Source of the DNA: Methanomethylovorans hollandica DSM 15978
Lineage (GTDB): Archaea > Halobacteriota > Methanosarcinia > Methanosarcinales > Methanosarcinaceae
NCBI RefSeq assembly: GCF_000328665.1
Contig: NC_019977.1
Coordinates: 1,542,011-1,606,010, forward strand
Reading direction: 5' to 3'
DNA: 64,000 bases
The translations under genes were made by a program, and so were the position numbers. Position 1 is the first letter of the stretch. Each line of letters opens with the position of its first letter. Shown here one piece after another: positions 26,809-35,835 of this stretch. The notes below the pieces were generated by a model. The model saw only the letters and a program-made list of their open reading frames with translations, had not been told where the DNA came from and did no database searches.

Positions 26809-27510
26809 TCACTTTATGCAATAAAAAGCAGCCTGCATATAGGAATACCATAGTATTTCCACGGTCCTGAACCCAGTTTTCCTCAATGATCTAAGATGGT
26901 CTTCCACTGTTATCGGGAAGTATGCTACATCGAATCTTGCAAGGTGTGTATCTGCTTCTTCCTGGGTTTTTCCCATAGACAACTGGAAATTACGCAAGTA
27001 TTGCTTCTCAATCATGATACCTTCTTCTGTGAGAGGTCGGATATTCTCAGATGTAATGTAGGCTCCGCCTTCTTTTAATAGATCATAGCATACTTTTGTT
27101 GCGTTCATTCTGTCTTCAGCACAAAGATAATGGTGACATTGGATAGCGGTGATCACATCGGGTATTTCTTCAAGCTCCTGGAAAAACTCCTGTGTGGAAG
27201 AAGGTCTTAGGAATTTAAATCTTCCTGCAGGACATGAAGATAGTTTTTCCCGGGCTTGCTTAAGCATACCTTCAGACGGATCCAATAACAAAAACCTGGT
27301 TTCTGGGAATTCCATCAATGCCTTTGCAATCAAAGACCCCGTCCCACAGCCAGTGTCCATCCATATTGCAGGTGTGAATGGCAGTGCTTTGACAAGATTG
27401 ATGACTTCCTGATGAAGTGAAAAGTAATAAGGAATCACTTTGGATACTTGGGTATCATAATCCTCTGGTAGATGAGGTATAGATTCAGTAGAGGGTTTTA
27501 CATCTGCCAT
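26809..27510 (-). CDS. Class I SAM-dependent methyltransferase
   Basis: 233 residues. Motif I WMDTGCGTGSLIAKAL, motif II LLLDPSEGML, and a motif IV-like ITAIQCHHYL. Small-molecule methyltransferase, UbiE/COQ5-like. Monocistronic; the adjacent genes give no clue to the substrate. Confidence 0.82.
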   Translation of the reverse strand: MADVKPSTESIPHLPEDYDTQVSKVIPYYFSLHQEVINLVKALPFTPAIWMDTGCGTGSLIAKALMEFPETRFLLLDPSEGMLKQAREKLSSCPAGRFKFLRPSSTQEFFQELEEIPDVITAIQCHHYLCAEDRMNATKVCYDLLKEGGAYITSENIRPLTEEGIMIEKQYLRNFQLSMGKTQEEADTHLARFDVAYFPITVEDHLRSLRKTGFRTVEILWYSYMQAAFYCIK

Positions 27511-27631
27511 GATGAGAAATTCAATTCATCTTACTTCAGACTTTCTTCTGGGAGTAAATTTAGAACAATCGTTGTAACAAAGGCATTGAGTGAATAAAAA
27601 GGGCCGTGTGGAAAGTGGACAGAGCCTTCAT

Positions 27632-27655
27632 GATAACCTTGGGTAACAGGTTATC
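27632..27655. terminator. Inverted repeat GATAACC...GGTTATC
   Basis: Perfect 7-bp arms around a 10-nt loop in the 276-nt gap between the methyltransferase start and the zinc-ribbon gene end. Could terminate the minus-strand zinc-ribbon transcript. Nothing else found in the gap. Confidence 0.35.
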
Positions 27656-27786
27656 TTCAGTATTAATAGCTGTATTTTATCCATTTTATCTTTTTGGTAT
27701 CATTATAAAATAGCTTGAAAACGGCAAAGATGCTTCTGATACAGCTCAAAACCAGTGCTTTTGGAAGGGAACATAACTTGATGGCA

Positions 27787-27966
27787 TTAATATGATTCTA
27801 TTCCAAGTTGTGTACCCACGTAATCCTCACCGTAGGCTTTTCCATCAATGATCGTTCTTACTCTGTTCGGCTTGAAGCAATTTGGACATCTGCGGATAAA
27901 TTGAAGACTGGTGATCACAGCAAAAAATTCTCTGTGACAGTTGTAGCAAGTTACAATTATGTTCAT
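27787..27966 (-). CDS. Small zinc-ribbon protein, 59 residues
   Basis: Translates to a protein with two CxxC knuckles (CYNC at residues 7-10, CPNC at 27-30) separated by 16 residues, the spacing of a zinc ribbon, then a basic stretch and an acidic tail ending YGEDYVGTQLGIESY. A GGGGGT ribosome site is placed 5 nt before the ATG. A 65-residue open frame on the other strand has no such features and is a shadow. Function unknown, perhaps nucleic-acid or protein binding. Confidence 0.75.
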   Translation of the reverse strand: MNIIVTCYNCHREFFAVITSLQFIRRCPNCFKPNRVRTIIDGKAYGEDYVGTQLGIESY

Positions 27967-28257
27967 TTTTACCCCCTAATTACAGAAGGACTTCTAAGGA
28001 AATAAGGATTTCAGTATACTGTGGGAACTTTGCAGTGCATGATAATGTATGCCTGGTAAAAGCCCCATTGCATGATCTCTACTGAGGATATGATGCATAG
28101 TATGGGATCAGCTCAATTCATATGGGTGCCTTATGATGTAAACACAAAAATGCTGCACATGTCTGAAAAGATCAACTTTTTCTCTTGATCCATCACATCA
28201 GAACACGATTAAACTTAGTGCAAATACTATCCGTATCTATATTGCGATGCTCTTTCT

Positions 28258-28437
28258 TCAGACATACACCTTTATAGCATCGAAATCACACGAAGCCACA
28301 CAATCCATACAATACCTGCAATCCTCCGTCCTTACAGCTCTGCACGATCCATCTTCGATGGTCAGTACTTGATTCTGGCATGTAATGACGCATAAGCCGC
28401 AGCCTGTACACTTGTTTTTATACACTGCTATGAACAT
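28258..28437 (-). CDS. 2[4Fe-4S] ferredoxin, 59 residues
   Basis: Two cluster motifs, CTGCGLCVITC at residue 10 and CRYCMDCVASC at residue 40, both C-x2-C-x2-C-x3-C but without the usual Pro after the last Cys. The second sits next to FDAIKVYV. Electron carrier, or a subunit of an oxidoreductase. Too short for default gene calling. The 290-nt gap after it (27967-28257) shows no gene. Confidence 0.88.
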   Translation of the reverse strand: MFIAVYKNKCTGCGLCVITCQNQVLTIEDGSCRAVRTEDCRYCMDCVASCDFDAIKVYV

Positions 28438-28689
28438 TAAAGTTTCTCCTTATCAATAGAAGTTATTGGAATTGTTTAAATGGAGTGGTTGTACTTTATC
28501 CTTACCTTTGACTTTGACATTAATGTATGAGTTAAGGTTTTTTCATGTCAAAAGTTAAAGTTCAAGGAGGTTAAGTATAAACCTTACCTAAAAGTATTGT
28601 GTATCTGAAAGATTGAAAAAAGGAACAGAGTTAGAGCTAAAAGAATATGCAGGGTTAGTGTCATTGGTTGAAGTGAGTTATCAAAGAAG
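28438..28689. promoter_or_regulatory. Promoter region between ferredoxin and Pycsar-like pair
   Basis: AT-rich, no gene. It holds an imperfect inverted repeat, CTTTGACTTTGACAT (near 28506) against ATGTCAAAAGTTAAAG (near 28544), that may be an operator for the divergent transcripts. Confidence 0.3.
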
Positions 28690-28701
28690 ATGGAGAGCAA
28701 A

Positions 28702-29355
28702 ATGGAAGATACTATTAAGGACATATTTTCAAACGTTAACGAGTGGTTAAAATTTGCAGAAGAAAAAAATGCTGCACTTATAGCCTTCAATTTGGCTTCA
28801 ATCTTTGGAGCAGCTACAATAGTAACTCAAAACGATACTCCAATTAAACCAGTAGTTTCAATTTATCTCTATTCATTTATAATATTGAGCATAGTTTCAC
28901 TATTTTTCGCTCTATTTTCTTTTTGGCCTCAAACGAGAATTGAGGAAGTATTAAATAGAAAAATAAAACATTGCTTTCTCTTTAAGAAGCCAGTGATTGA
29001 AGGAAATCTCATATTTTATGGTGATATAAACAACTGTGATTCAGAGGTTTATTTATTTAAACTATGTGAATCTTGCAGTAGGAATGTAAAGGATTGTTCA
29101 CAATTAGAATTAGACTACGTAAACCAAATAATTGTAAATTCTCATATCACTGTTAGAAAATATTTTTATTTTAAACTTGCTCTTCTTTTCACTATAATAG
29201 CTTTATTGAGCCCTATATTAATTCCGATAATATTTCTATATAATATTATCAACTCCCTAACAATGAAGCAATATAAAATGATTTTTATTCATCTAATCAT
29301 GTGTATCCTATCACTTCTAGTTTTGAAGTTAATCTGTAAGTATGTGATATTATGA
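28702..29355 (+). CDS. PycTM-like membrane effector (Pycsar)
   Basis: 217 residues. A helix with NEWLKFAEEKNAALIAFN (residues about 13-30) leads into two membrane segments (about 25-45 and 52-76); a soluble stretch with Cys in KLCESCSRNVKDC follows, then two more hydrophobic segments (about 155-183, 195-217). The motif and layout match Pycsar TM effectors (PycTM/DUF5706), which damage the membrane on binding cyclic pyrimidine nucleotides. It overlaps the cyclase gene by 4 nt (ATGA). The ATG at 28702 has GGAG upstream; 28690 is an alternative. AT-rich, unlike the flanking core genes. Confidence 0.78.
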   Translation: MEDTIKDIFSNVNEWLKFAEEKNAALIAFNLASIFGAATIVTQNDTPIKPVVSIYLYSFIILSIVSLFFALFSFWPQTRIEEVLNRKIKHCFLFKKPVIEGNLIFYGDINNCDSEVYLFKLCESCSRNVKDCSQLELDYVNQIIVNSHITVRKYFYFKLALLFTIIALLSPILIPIIFLYNIINSLTMKQYKMIFIHLIMCILSLLVLKLICKYVIL

Positions 29356-30062
29356 AAAGTAACTACGTATCATACGATTATATGAAAAGTTTTTCAAGAA
29401 TTGATCAGATTATTGATGAGTGCAATTCCTATGAAGAAGTTGATTATATTCCTTCAAGAGATAAACTGACTTATAATAATGGTTTTTATGTAGATTGTAC
29501 TGCTCTATTTGTTGATATCCGGGGTTCTTCTAAATTACCAACTATTCATAAAAGGCCAAAATTAGCAAAATTATATCGTTCTTACGTTTCTGAAATTGTT
29601 GCTTTAATGAATGGAAATCAATCCTGTATAGAAGTGAATATAGTCGGAGATTGTGTTTCTGGAATCTTTGGTACTAATATATATTACGCATTTAGCACAG
29701 CAGCACAGATATCATCTTTAATCAATGTAATGAATTACAAGTTTAAAAAAAATGAAATTGAAATTATCAAAGTCGGAATTGGTATCTCTTATGGTAGAGC
29801 TCTTATGATTAAAGCTGGATACAGTGGCAGTGGAATAAATGAGGTTGTTTGGATGGGGGAAGTTGTCAATGAAGCTGCAAATTTATGTAGCTACGGAAAC
29901 AAAGAAGGGGATGACAAACAAATTATGGTATCCAACCTAGTTTACGATAAACTTAATGAAAATCACAAAAAACTTCTTAGAAAAAATTATAAAAGAGGAT
30001 GTTACCATGGTAATGTCATTTGTGTAGAAATGGATAATTGGTATAAGAATAATTGTATCTGA
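29352..30062 (+). CDS. PycC-like nucleotide cyclase (Pycsar)
   Basis: 236 residues, class III cyclase fold of the pyrimidine cyclase clade. Opening SRIDQIIDECNSYEEVDYIP and SRDKLTYNNGFYVDCTALF are PycC-style. Metal-binding aspartates are Asp55 (FVDIRGSS) and Asp100 (NIVGDCVSGIF); the late motif VVWMGEVVNEAANLCS has the PycC-type NEAANL and no Arg at the classical purine-cyclase position. Product is expected to be cCMP or cUMP; the base cannot be chosen from sequence. It shares an ATGA overlap with the effector. A-T rich relative to neighbours, consistent with lateral gain. Confidence 0.85.
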   Translation: MKSNYVSYDYMKSFSRIDQIIDECNSYEEVDYIPSRDKLTYNNGFYVDCTALFVDIRGSSKLPTIHKRPKLAKLYRSYVSEIVALMNGNQSCIEVNIVGDCVSGIFGTNIYYAFSTAAQISSLINVMNYKFKKNEIEIIKVGIGISYGRALMIKAGYSGSGINEVVWMGEVVNEAANLCSYGNKEGDDKQIMVSNLVYDKLNENHKKLLRKNYKRGCYHGNVICVEMDNWYKNNCI

Positions 30063-30184
30063 CTCTGTCTCAGCGTCTACATTGAATGTATTCTACTTAG
30101 AAGTATGTTTATAGTGGTGTCAATAAAATGGGATCAAGAAAACCTCTACAGAATCCAAAGAGATATTTTCAAAGAAACTAATAT

Positions 30185-30898
30185 TTAATCTATTTCCCAA
30201 TACCAATTAGTGAGTTTGGATTTATGATCTTCTCCTTTCCATTTTACGATTCCATTCCCCCACAAGTCTACTTTTTTTCCATTTTGTAGTCCATAAAGAA
30301 CCTCATCTTCCAAATTACGATATACAGATTCAGAGATTTCGATATGATTTGGAGAAGCTGCTTGGTTAGCAATTGCAGTTGCATAGTTTACACATTTACC
30401 AATAAAAATTAAGTCGTTATTGTTTATATTTCTTGGAATGCCTGCTCTCAGTATGTAGACCTCACTCCAATCTATCCCTATTCCAAAATCAAGTTTTTCG
30501 TACTTTTCAAAATAAAGTGATAACTTCTTGTCTAGTAACCATTTTGTAATCATTGCAGCTTTTATTGCTTTTGAAATTTGAGATTTGTAATCAGCAGGCC
30601 AAAATGCTAATAATCCATCACCGTTAAAACTTCTAATTACGCCATCATTTTCTAATACTACTTTAGAGGCGACAGCAAGAAACGCTTTATGAATTTTTCC
30701 AGATGTTTGTTTTTGATGAATTGTAAGTAGTTCTGTTGATTTTCTTAGGTCAATACAATAAGCACATAGTTTTATTTTTTTAGCTATTTTCTTAAAAGTT
30801 ACATCTTCTATTGAAGGGATGCCTTTTGTTTCTGTTATCTCATAATCCCCATCTAAGTAATCTTTAACTTGATTCTCTATTTCGTCAATGTATCCCAT
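30185..30898 (-). CDS. Second class III nucleotide cyclase, Pycsar-like clade
   Basis: About 237 residues. Asp54 in YCIDLRKSTELL and Asp98 in FNGDGLLAFWP (counting from the GTG-preceded frame start) are the metal ligands, followed by FGIGIDWSEVYILRAGIP and FIGKCVNYATAIANQA. It belongs to a related but different cyclase clade from the one at 29352 and lies convergent to it with a 122-nt gap. No effector gene is next to it. The ATG at 30898 follows GGTGG; a TTG four codons earlier is possible. May be a solo cyclase or the remnant of another module. Confidence 0.75.
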   Translation of the reverse strand: MGYIDEIENQVKDYLDGDYEITETKGIPSIEDVTFKKIAKKIKLCAYCIDLRKSTELLTIHQKQTSGKIHKAFLAVASKVVLENDGVIRSFNGDGLLAFWPADYKSQISKAIKAAMITKWLLDKKLSLYFEKYEKLDFGIGIDWSEVYILRAGIPRNINNNDLIFIGKCVNYATAIANQAASPNHIEISESVYRNLEDEVLYGLQNGKKVDLWGNGIVKWKGEDHKSKLTNWYWEID

Positions 30899-30910
30899 TA
30901 ATTCCACCAA

Positions 30911-31237
30911 TCTTAATAAAGATGAATTTACATAAAAATCGACCGGTGTATAAGTTTATTGAAATATTGGTTTCTGGATTCTTCTCAATACCCTTTATCA
31001 ACAACTGCTGATTTAATGAAGAAGAAAACTATACAAAAGTGGTTCAACCTTCACTTATTATGAAATATATACTCTGCAGAAATCCTTAATCTTGAAGAAA
31101 CAAATTGAATTGGAGTTTTTCAAAAATGTCTCCATATATCGTCAGGAAATTGGTATTCAAATCTGAAATATCGATTTCAATACATACTCTACAGAGCTAG
31201 TCCGCATGTATTTCTTAACCTTCTTTCCCTTTTTTCC
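30911..31237. other. 327-nt gap with no gene
   Basis: AT-rich; no open frame with coding character, no repeat or RNA that I can identify. Confidence 0.5.
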
Positions 31238-31832
31238 TCAAAACGAACCAGTTTCAACTTCACCTGCACGTTTGTAGGAAACTATGATCACTCCTTTAGG
31301 TGAGCTTTTCAGATCGTACAAAATAAAGGCAGCAGGAATAGTGCCTCCGGCAAACAGGCGCTTGCCTGTTCCAAGTGTGATAGGGAATATCTTGAGCCAG
31401 AGCTCGTCAACAAGATCGTGTTCCATTAGCATTTGAATAAGGTTTCCACTGCCATGAACCTGCAATTGCGGACCTTCCTGAGCCTTAAGTTTTTTTATTT
31501 CCCTACATCATTGCCTTTCAATAGAACTGAATTACTCCACTCAAGATGCTGCAGGGAATGAGAAACCACGTACTTCTTTGCCTTATTGAGCTGTGAACCC
31601 TCTTCTTTATGGTCCTGCCAGTAGCCCGCAAATATTTCATACGTTTTTCTTCCAAGCAGAATATCAAATGGCCTGTCCATTTGCTCACCCGTTAACTTAC
31701 TAAGAAAGTCTTCAAAGTAAGGACTGTCCACCCACCATAACTGAAACCCCCCGAGGTATCTTCCTTGGGCCCGCCCGGAGCCTGCATAACACCGTCAAGT
31801 GTTATAAAAGATAGAACAATTATTTTTCTCAT
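31238..31832 (-). pseudogene. Dihydrofolate-reductase-like (RibD C-terminal) protein, two frameshifts
   Basis: Starts at ATG 31832 after GAGGAAG with [20 protein letters not shown], continues in a second frame ([21 protein letters not shown]...LLGRKTYEIF), and ends in a third (VHGSGNLIQMLMEHDLVDEL...LGTGKRLF). The joins are near 31721 (a CC where CCC would restore the frame) and 31501-31503 (GGG where GGGG would restore it). Each lesion is a single-base loss in a homopolymer, so sequencing error is as likely as real decay. Intact it would be about 198 residues, the normal length of this reductase family. Substrate of the family is mostly unknown. Confidence 0.8.
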
Positions 31833-31951
31833 AACGCTTCCTCATCTAAAATATTAAAGTGCTTCATCTTTTATAATTACTGATTATGAGATCCTCGCCC
31901 ACATGATCCTTCCCTCCAAGTATCATCTTTTTATCCGAGAACAGAGTTCCA

Positions 31952-32836
31952 ATGTTCATGGACCATGTAGCAATAGGAAAAGTTCACAATCATGCTTCAG
32001 AAGAGAATATGGAGATACTGCCTCTCTGGAAACAGGCGATAAGCGGGATCGAGATAATGGATGTCGAAAAAGACCTGTTCACTGAGGAGCATTCTCATTA
32101 TATAGTGATTCACGACCCTCTGAAAATAAAGTTTCCCAAGAGCCGGGAAGAACTGAACAAAAGGTTCTGTGCCCAGGTGGGAGCTTCTGTTGTCAGTTAC
32201 ATCCACCAGGAAGGGAACATGCATTATGTGAGAGGGCTGATGGCTGAAAATGATGCCAGGGTCTATAGTATTTTGCCGTATACGTCTTTTGACCGCATAG
32301 AAGAGGCACGGTTCCCAAAAAGCAACATGGAAGCCAGGAAGATGCAGGCTTTCAAAGAGATCCTTCCGCTACTGCATGGAAAGAATATACTTGATGTAGG
32401 ATGTGGTGTGGGTACTCTTACCATAAAGATCGCCACCGTGAATACGGATGCTTTAGTACATGGCATCGATCTTCAGGAAAGCCTCATGGAGCAATGCAGG
32501 CTCAACTCACAGATAGAAGGCGTGAACAATACTAAGTTCGTTGCTGCAAGTGCATACGAGCTTCCGTTCCAGCAGGGATACTTTGACTCAATAACATGTT
32601 TCTTTATGCTGCACCACCTTGAAGATGTGCCGCGAGCCCTGAAAGATATAAGAAGGGTTCTGAAACCCGGTGGCGAAGTCTTTGCCGCGGAACCTATAGA
32701 CCACTTTCATGATGTGCAAAGATATCCAGAAGACTGGAAAAAGCTCTTTCTGGACGCAGGCTATAATATAGAGATATATGAAAAAGATAAATTATCATAC
32801 ATCCGTGCTAGTATAAGTGATGCCAAGGCACAATAA
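31952..32836 (+). CDS. Class I SAM-dependent methyltransferase with unusual N-terminal domain
   Basis: 294 residues. The first about 120 residues (with HVAIGKVHNHASEENMEI) are not recognised and may be a substrate or regulatory domain. From about 140: ILDVGCGVGTLTIKIA (motif I), VHGIDLQESLM (motif II), CFFMLHHLEDVPRAL (motif IV) and LKPGGEVFAAEP. UbiE-like. Substrate unknown. Separated from thiM by a 694-nt non-coding stretch. Confidence 0.82.
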   Translation: MFMDHVAIGKVHNHASEENMEILPLWKQAISGIEIMDVEKDLFTEEHSHYIVIHDPLKIKFPKSREELNKRFCAQVGASVVSYIHQEGNMHYVRGLMAENDARVYSILPYTSFDRIEEARFPKSNMEARKMQAFKEILPLLHGKNILDVGCGVGTLTIKIATVNTDALVHGIDLQESLMEQCRLNSQIEGVNNTKFVAASAYELPFQQGYFDSITCFFMLHHLEDVPRALKDIRRVLKPGGEVFAAEPIDHFHDVQRYPEDWKKLFLDAGYNIEIYEKDKLSYIRASISDAKAQ

Positions 32837-32854
32837 AAAAAGATAGGAGGGAGT

Positions 32855-32870
32855 GGGGTCAAAAAACCCC
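32855..32870 (+). terminator. Hairpin GGGGT-CAAAAA-ACCCC after the methyltransferase
   Basis: Five-pair stem, AT-rich after it, 18 nt past the stop codon. Probable transcript end. Confidence 0.45.
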
Positions 32871-33009
32871 GATATTAAAAACCTGTGTTTTAAGAAGTAC
32901 TGTTGCAATCTTTATTTACAACGTTTTAGTATTAAAAATTAACCATTTTGTAATACTAGAAAAGATTTCTACAAACATCTCTTTTAATTTATCCACACAA
33001 ATTTTTATC

Positions 33010-33081
33010 AACGCAAAGGCGCTAAGACGCTAAGGCGCAAAGAAGAAAATAAAATGCTTTGCGCCCTTGCGACTTTGCGTT
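33010..33081. repeat. Palindromic AACGCAAAGGCGC-type repeat
   Basis: Left arm AACGCAAAGGCGCTAAGACG... through GGCGCAAAG, centre AAGAAAATAAAATG, right arm CTTTGCGCCCTTGCGACTTTGCGTT. The arms pair imperfectly over about 30 nt. This family of short extragenic palindromes is scattered across bacterial and some archaeal genomes. Expressed, it would make a long hairpin. The rest of 32871-33530 is AT-rich with the thiM leader and no gene. Confidence 0.7.
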
Positions 33082-33268
33082 AAAAACTATGTACAGTAAG
33101 AAATCAATAGGTATTAAAACATTAACAGAGAAATTTCTATAGATTAAAGAGGATTTGGTCGATCCTCCTTTTTTAAACGATTATTTATATACGCCGTGCA
33201 ACAATTTTCAAATAACGGGGTTTTTAGACAGTCTTGAAATTCTATTGTGGATTGTGGATCCCCACAAC

Positions 33269-33287
33269 ATTAAGTGGATAACTTAAT
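33269..33287 (+). promoter_or_regulatory. Inverted repeat ATTAAGT-GGATA-ACTTAAT upstream of thiM
   Basis: Perfect 7-bp arms with a 5-nt spacer, about 245 nt before the thiM ATG. Candidate operator for a thiamine-gene regulator; alternatively part of a leader hairpin. No TPP riboswitch motif is visible. Confidence 0.4.
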
Positions 33288-33530
33288 ATGTTGTTCATTC
33301 TTTAACTTTTTTTATAAGAGAAAGCAAATTTCCTTTTCCCGACAGCATCTTCACAATGGACAAGATAATCTTCTGACAGGTTATATTGATCCACATTCCG
33401 TACCTTTCTGGTTGTTTCCAGGATTCTAAGAAGGCACAGGGAATTATGTTACAGCATTTAACTGCACTGCCGTCGATAAAAACCAGATTAATGTACCATG
33501 AGCGCTTTAAGCGTGTACCGAGGAGTAATA

Positions 33531-34316
33531 ATGCAGGAACCTCTGAAAACAATAAAAGAAACAAGACCTCTGATACACCATATCACAAATTGGGTTACGA
33601 TCTATGAATGTGCGAATATCACCCGGGCCTTTGGTGCTCTTCCTGTAATGGCCCATGCACCTGAGGAATGTGCTGATATGACACGGATCTCATCAGCTCT
33701 TGTGCTTAACATAGGCACCCTGACAAATGAACTGATCGACGCAATGATCCTTTCCGCAAAGGCCGCGAACGAGAAAAAGATACCCGTGGTACTCGATGCG
33801 GTCGGTGTGGGCGCTACGAAGTTCAGAGATTACATGGCTGCAAAGATAATCGATTCTGTTAATATCGATATCATCAAAGGGAACTATTCAGAGATCGCAA
33901 AGCTTGCAGGGGAAAAGGCTCAGACAAAGGGAGTGGAGACCACGTCTATCAATGCCGATCCCAGAAAGATCGCACAGGAGCTTGCGACATCTAAGTCATG
34001 CATTGTTGTCATGACCGGAAAAGAGGACATAATCAGCAACGGCAAAAAGATATTCGTTGTCAGGAACGGGCATGAACTAATGGGGTCTATCGTCGGCACG
34101 GGATGCATGGCCGCTTCAGTAATAGGTTCTTTCGCTGCTGTTAATCCGGATCATTTTGATGCCGCAAAAGATGCCCTCTGTTATTTTGGGATAGCAGGAG
34201 AACTTGCAGCTGAAGTTTCCCGGGGACCTGGGAGCTTTAAGGTAAATTTATATGACGAGGCATTCAGTCTTTCTGATGAAAATGCAGAAAAGATGCTGAA
34301 TTTCGAAGAATGCTGA
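33531..34316 (+). CDS. thiM: Hydroxyethylthiazole kinase
   Basis: 261 residues. Phosphorylates hydroxyethylthiazole for thiamine synthesis or salvage. Family signatures: [17 protein letters not shown] near the N-terminus, [15 protein letters not shown] (substrate pocket), and the phosphate-binding [15 protein letters not shown] near residue 185, including the catalytic Cys region. Start at 33531 has GAGGAG upstream. thiE follows after 21 nt, so the two form an operon. Confidence 0.93.
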   Translation: MQEPLKTIKETRPLIHHITNWVTIYECANITRAFGALPVMAHAPEECADMTRISSALVLNIGTLTNELIDAMILSAKAANEKKIPVVLDAVGVGATKFRDYMAAKIIDSVNIDIIKGNYSEIAKLAGEKAQTKGVETTSINADPRKIAQELATSKSCIVVMTGKEDIISNGKKIFVVRNGHELMGSIVGTGCMAASVIGSFAAVNPDHFDAAKDALCYFGIAGELAAEVSRGPGSFKVNLYDEAFSLSDENAEKMLNFEEC

Positions 34317-34337
34317 ATCAGAGCTAATAGAGGAAAC

Positions 34338-34991
34338 ATGACCGGCAAAAAAGATCTGCTTGCAGTACTCGATTTTTACCTCGTGACCGACTCCGGTCTA
34401 TCTAAAAAAGGGACTTTATCGGATGTGCAGGAGGCAGTTGCAGCCGGCTGCAGGATCGTGCAATACAGAGAGAAGAACAAGAGCACAAAAGAGATGGTCG
34501 CAGAAGCATCACAGATCAAATCCATATGCGGTGCTGATGCGATATTCCTGGTGAACGACAGGATAGATGTTGCTCTGGCTGTGGATGCAGATGGAGTGCA
34601 CATTGGTCAGGAAGATATGCCCATAGATATTGCACGGGCGATCCTTGGTGCTGACAAGATCATTGGTCTTACGGTCCATAACATTAGCGAGGCCATAGAA
34701 GCCGAAAGAAGTGGTGCCGATTATGTAGGGCTCAGCCCCATATTCGACACTGCTACAAAAAGTGATGCAGGTACGGGCATTGGCACTGAAAGGATAAAGG
34801 ATGTTAAAAATGCTATCAATATACCTGTAGTTGCCATCGGCGGAATAAACAAGCAGAACTGCAGAAGTGTGATCGAGAATGGTGCCGATAGCCTGGTGGC
34901 AATATCTGCAGTGGTATGCAGCGATGATGTAAAGCGTGAAACACAGGAGTTGATTGCTGTCATCAAAAGTGCTTCAGGTCGTATCTGCTGA
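34338..34991 (+). CDS. thiE: Thiamine-phosphate synthase
   Basis: 217 residues, TIM barrel. Couples HMP-PP with hydroxyethylthiazole phosphate. Key motifs: [13 protein letters not shown] (pyrophosphate binding), [40 protein letters not shown] and [11 protein letters not shown], all matching active ThiE. Cotranscribed with thiM. Confidence 0.93.
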   Translation: MTGKKDLLAVLDFYLVTDSGLSKKGTLSDVQEAVAAGCRIVQYREKNKSTKEMVAEASQIKSICGADAIFLVNDRIDVALAVDADGVHIGQEDMPIDIARAILGADKIIGLTVHNISEAIEAERSGADYVGLSPIFDTATKSDAGTGIGTERIKDVKNAINIPVVAIGGINKQNCRSVIENGADSLVAISAVVCSDDVKRETQELIAVIKSASGRIC

Positions 34992-35091
34992 CGTTATGCA
35001 GATCCTATGCAGCATAATCAGGATTTTGAGCACAATTCATGATCTTTGATGCAATATCAGGTTATGGCAGTGTCCAAAGAGGAGTAAAACC

Positions 35092-35820
35092 ATGCTTAAT
35101 GAACAGGAGTTGCAGCGATATCAGCGTCAATTGCTCATGTTCGATAAAGAAGGTCAGGAAAAACTTAAACAATCCCGCGTGTTCATTGCAGGCGGAGGTG
35201 GATTAGGTTGTCCCATAGCACTTTATCTTGCAGTTGCGGGCGTTGGTTGTATTGATATAGCGGATATGGATGCTGTGGAGCAGACTAATCTTAACCGTCA
35301 GGTGCTCCACTGGGAAAAGGATATCGGAAAACCGAAGGTATTATCCATCAAAGAAAAGATCCGGCAAATAAATCCTTATATCAATATAATTGCCCGGCAT
35401 GTGACCATTACGGAAGAGAATGTCCTTGAGCTTGTCAGGGATGCTGACATCATTGTGGATGCACTGGACAATTTCTCTGCCCGGTATCTTCTCAACCATG
35501 CATCTCTTCAGACCGGTATCCCTCTTGTGCATGGGGCTATCCGGGGCTTTGATGGTCAGTTAATGACGATCATCCCGGGTAAGACCGCTTGCCTCAAATG
35601 CGTATTTCCACATGCTCCTCCTGAGGAGGTTTTCCCTGTCATTGGCGTGACCCCAGGTATTATCGGAACTATCCAGGCTAACGAAGTTCTTAAATACCTT
35701 CTACAGACCGGGGAACCCCTGGAAGGGCTTCTAGTATGGGACGGGCTCAATGCCAAAATGGATTCCTTCAAGATACAACGCAGGAATAAATGCGAAGCTT
35801 GCGGGGATCCGGATCTTTAA
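35092..35820 (+). CDS. ThiF/MoeB/HesA-family adenylyltransferase
   Basis: 242 residues of the E1-like fold. ATP-binding GGGGLGCPIALYLAVAGVG, DMDAVEQTNLNRQ with the conserved Arg-finger-type LNRQ, then DALDNFSARYLLNHA. Zinc-binding CLKC and CEACGDPDL near the C-terminus. It activates the C-terminal Gly of a ubiquitin-like sulfur carrier (ThiS/MoaD/SAMP). Location about 100 nt after thiE suggests thiamine-thiazole or molybdopterin synthesis, and there is no ThiS next to it, so MoeB versus ThiF is open. Confidence 0.85.
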   Translation: MLNEQELQRYQRQLLMFDKEGQEKLKQSRVFIAGGGGLGCPIALYLAVAGVGCIDIADMDAVEQTNLNRQVLHWEKDIGKPKVLSIKEKIRQINPYINIIARHVTITEENVLELVRDADIIVDALDNFSARYLLNHASLQTGIPLVHGAIRGFDGQLMTIIPGKTACLKCVFPHAPPEEVFPVIGVTPGIIGTIQANEVLKYLLQTGEPLEGLLVWDGLNAKMDSFKIQRRNKCEACGDPDL

Positions 35821-35835
35821 TTTTATTGGTTCTCT

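Noticed and set aside
27808-28005. 65-residue plus-strand ORF
   Set aside because: It lies on the reverse strand of a clear zinc-ribbon gene with a ribosome site, and has no coding character of its own.
28690-28701. Upstream ATG of the Pycsar effector at 28690
   Set aside because: The ATG at 28702 has a better-spaced GGAG; only four residues differ.
33088-33530. TPP riboswitch before thiM
   Set aside because: No conserved CTGAGA-type or second TPP-binding motif in the leader; only a short inverted repeat is seen.
33295-33564. 89-residue minus-strand ORF opposite the thiM leader
   Set aside because: Overlaps the thiM start on the other strand and shows no family, no ribosome site and no composition bias.
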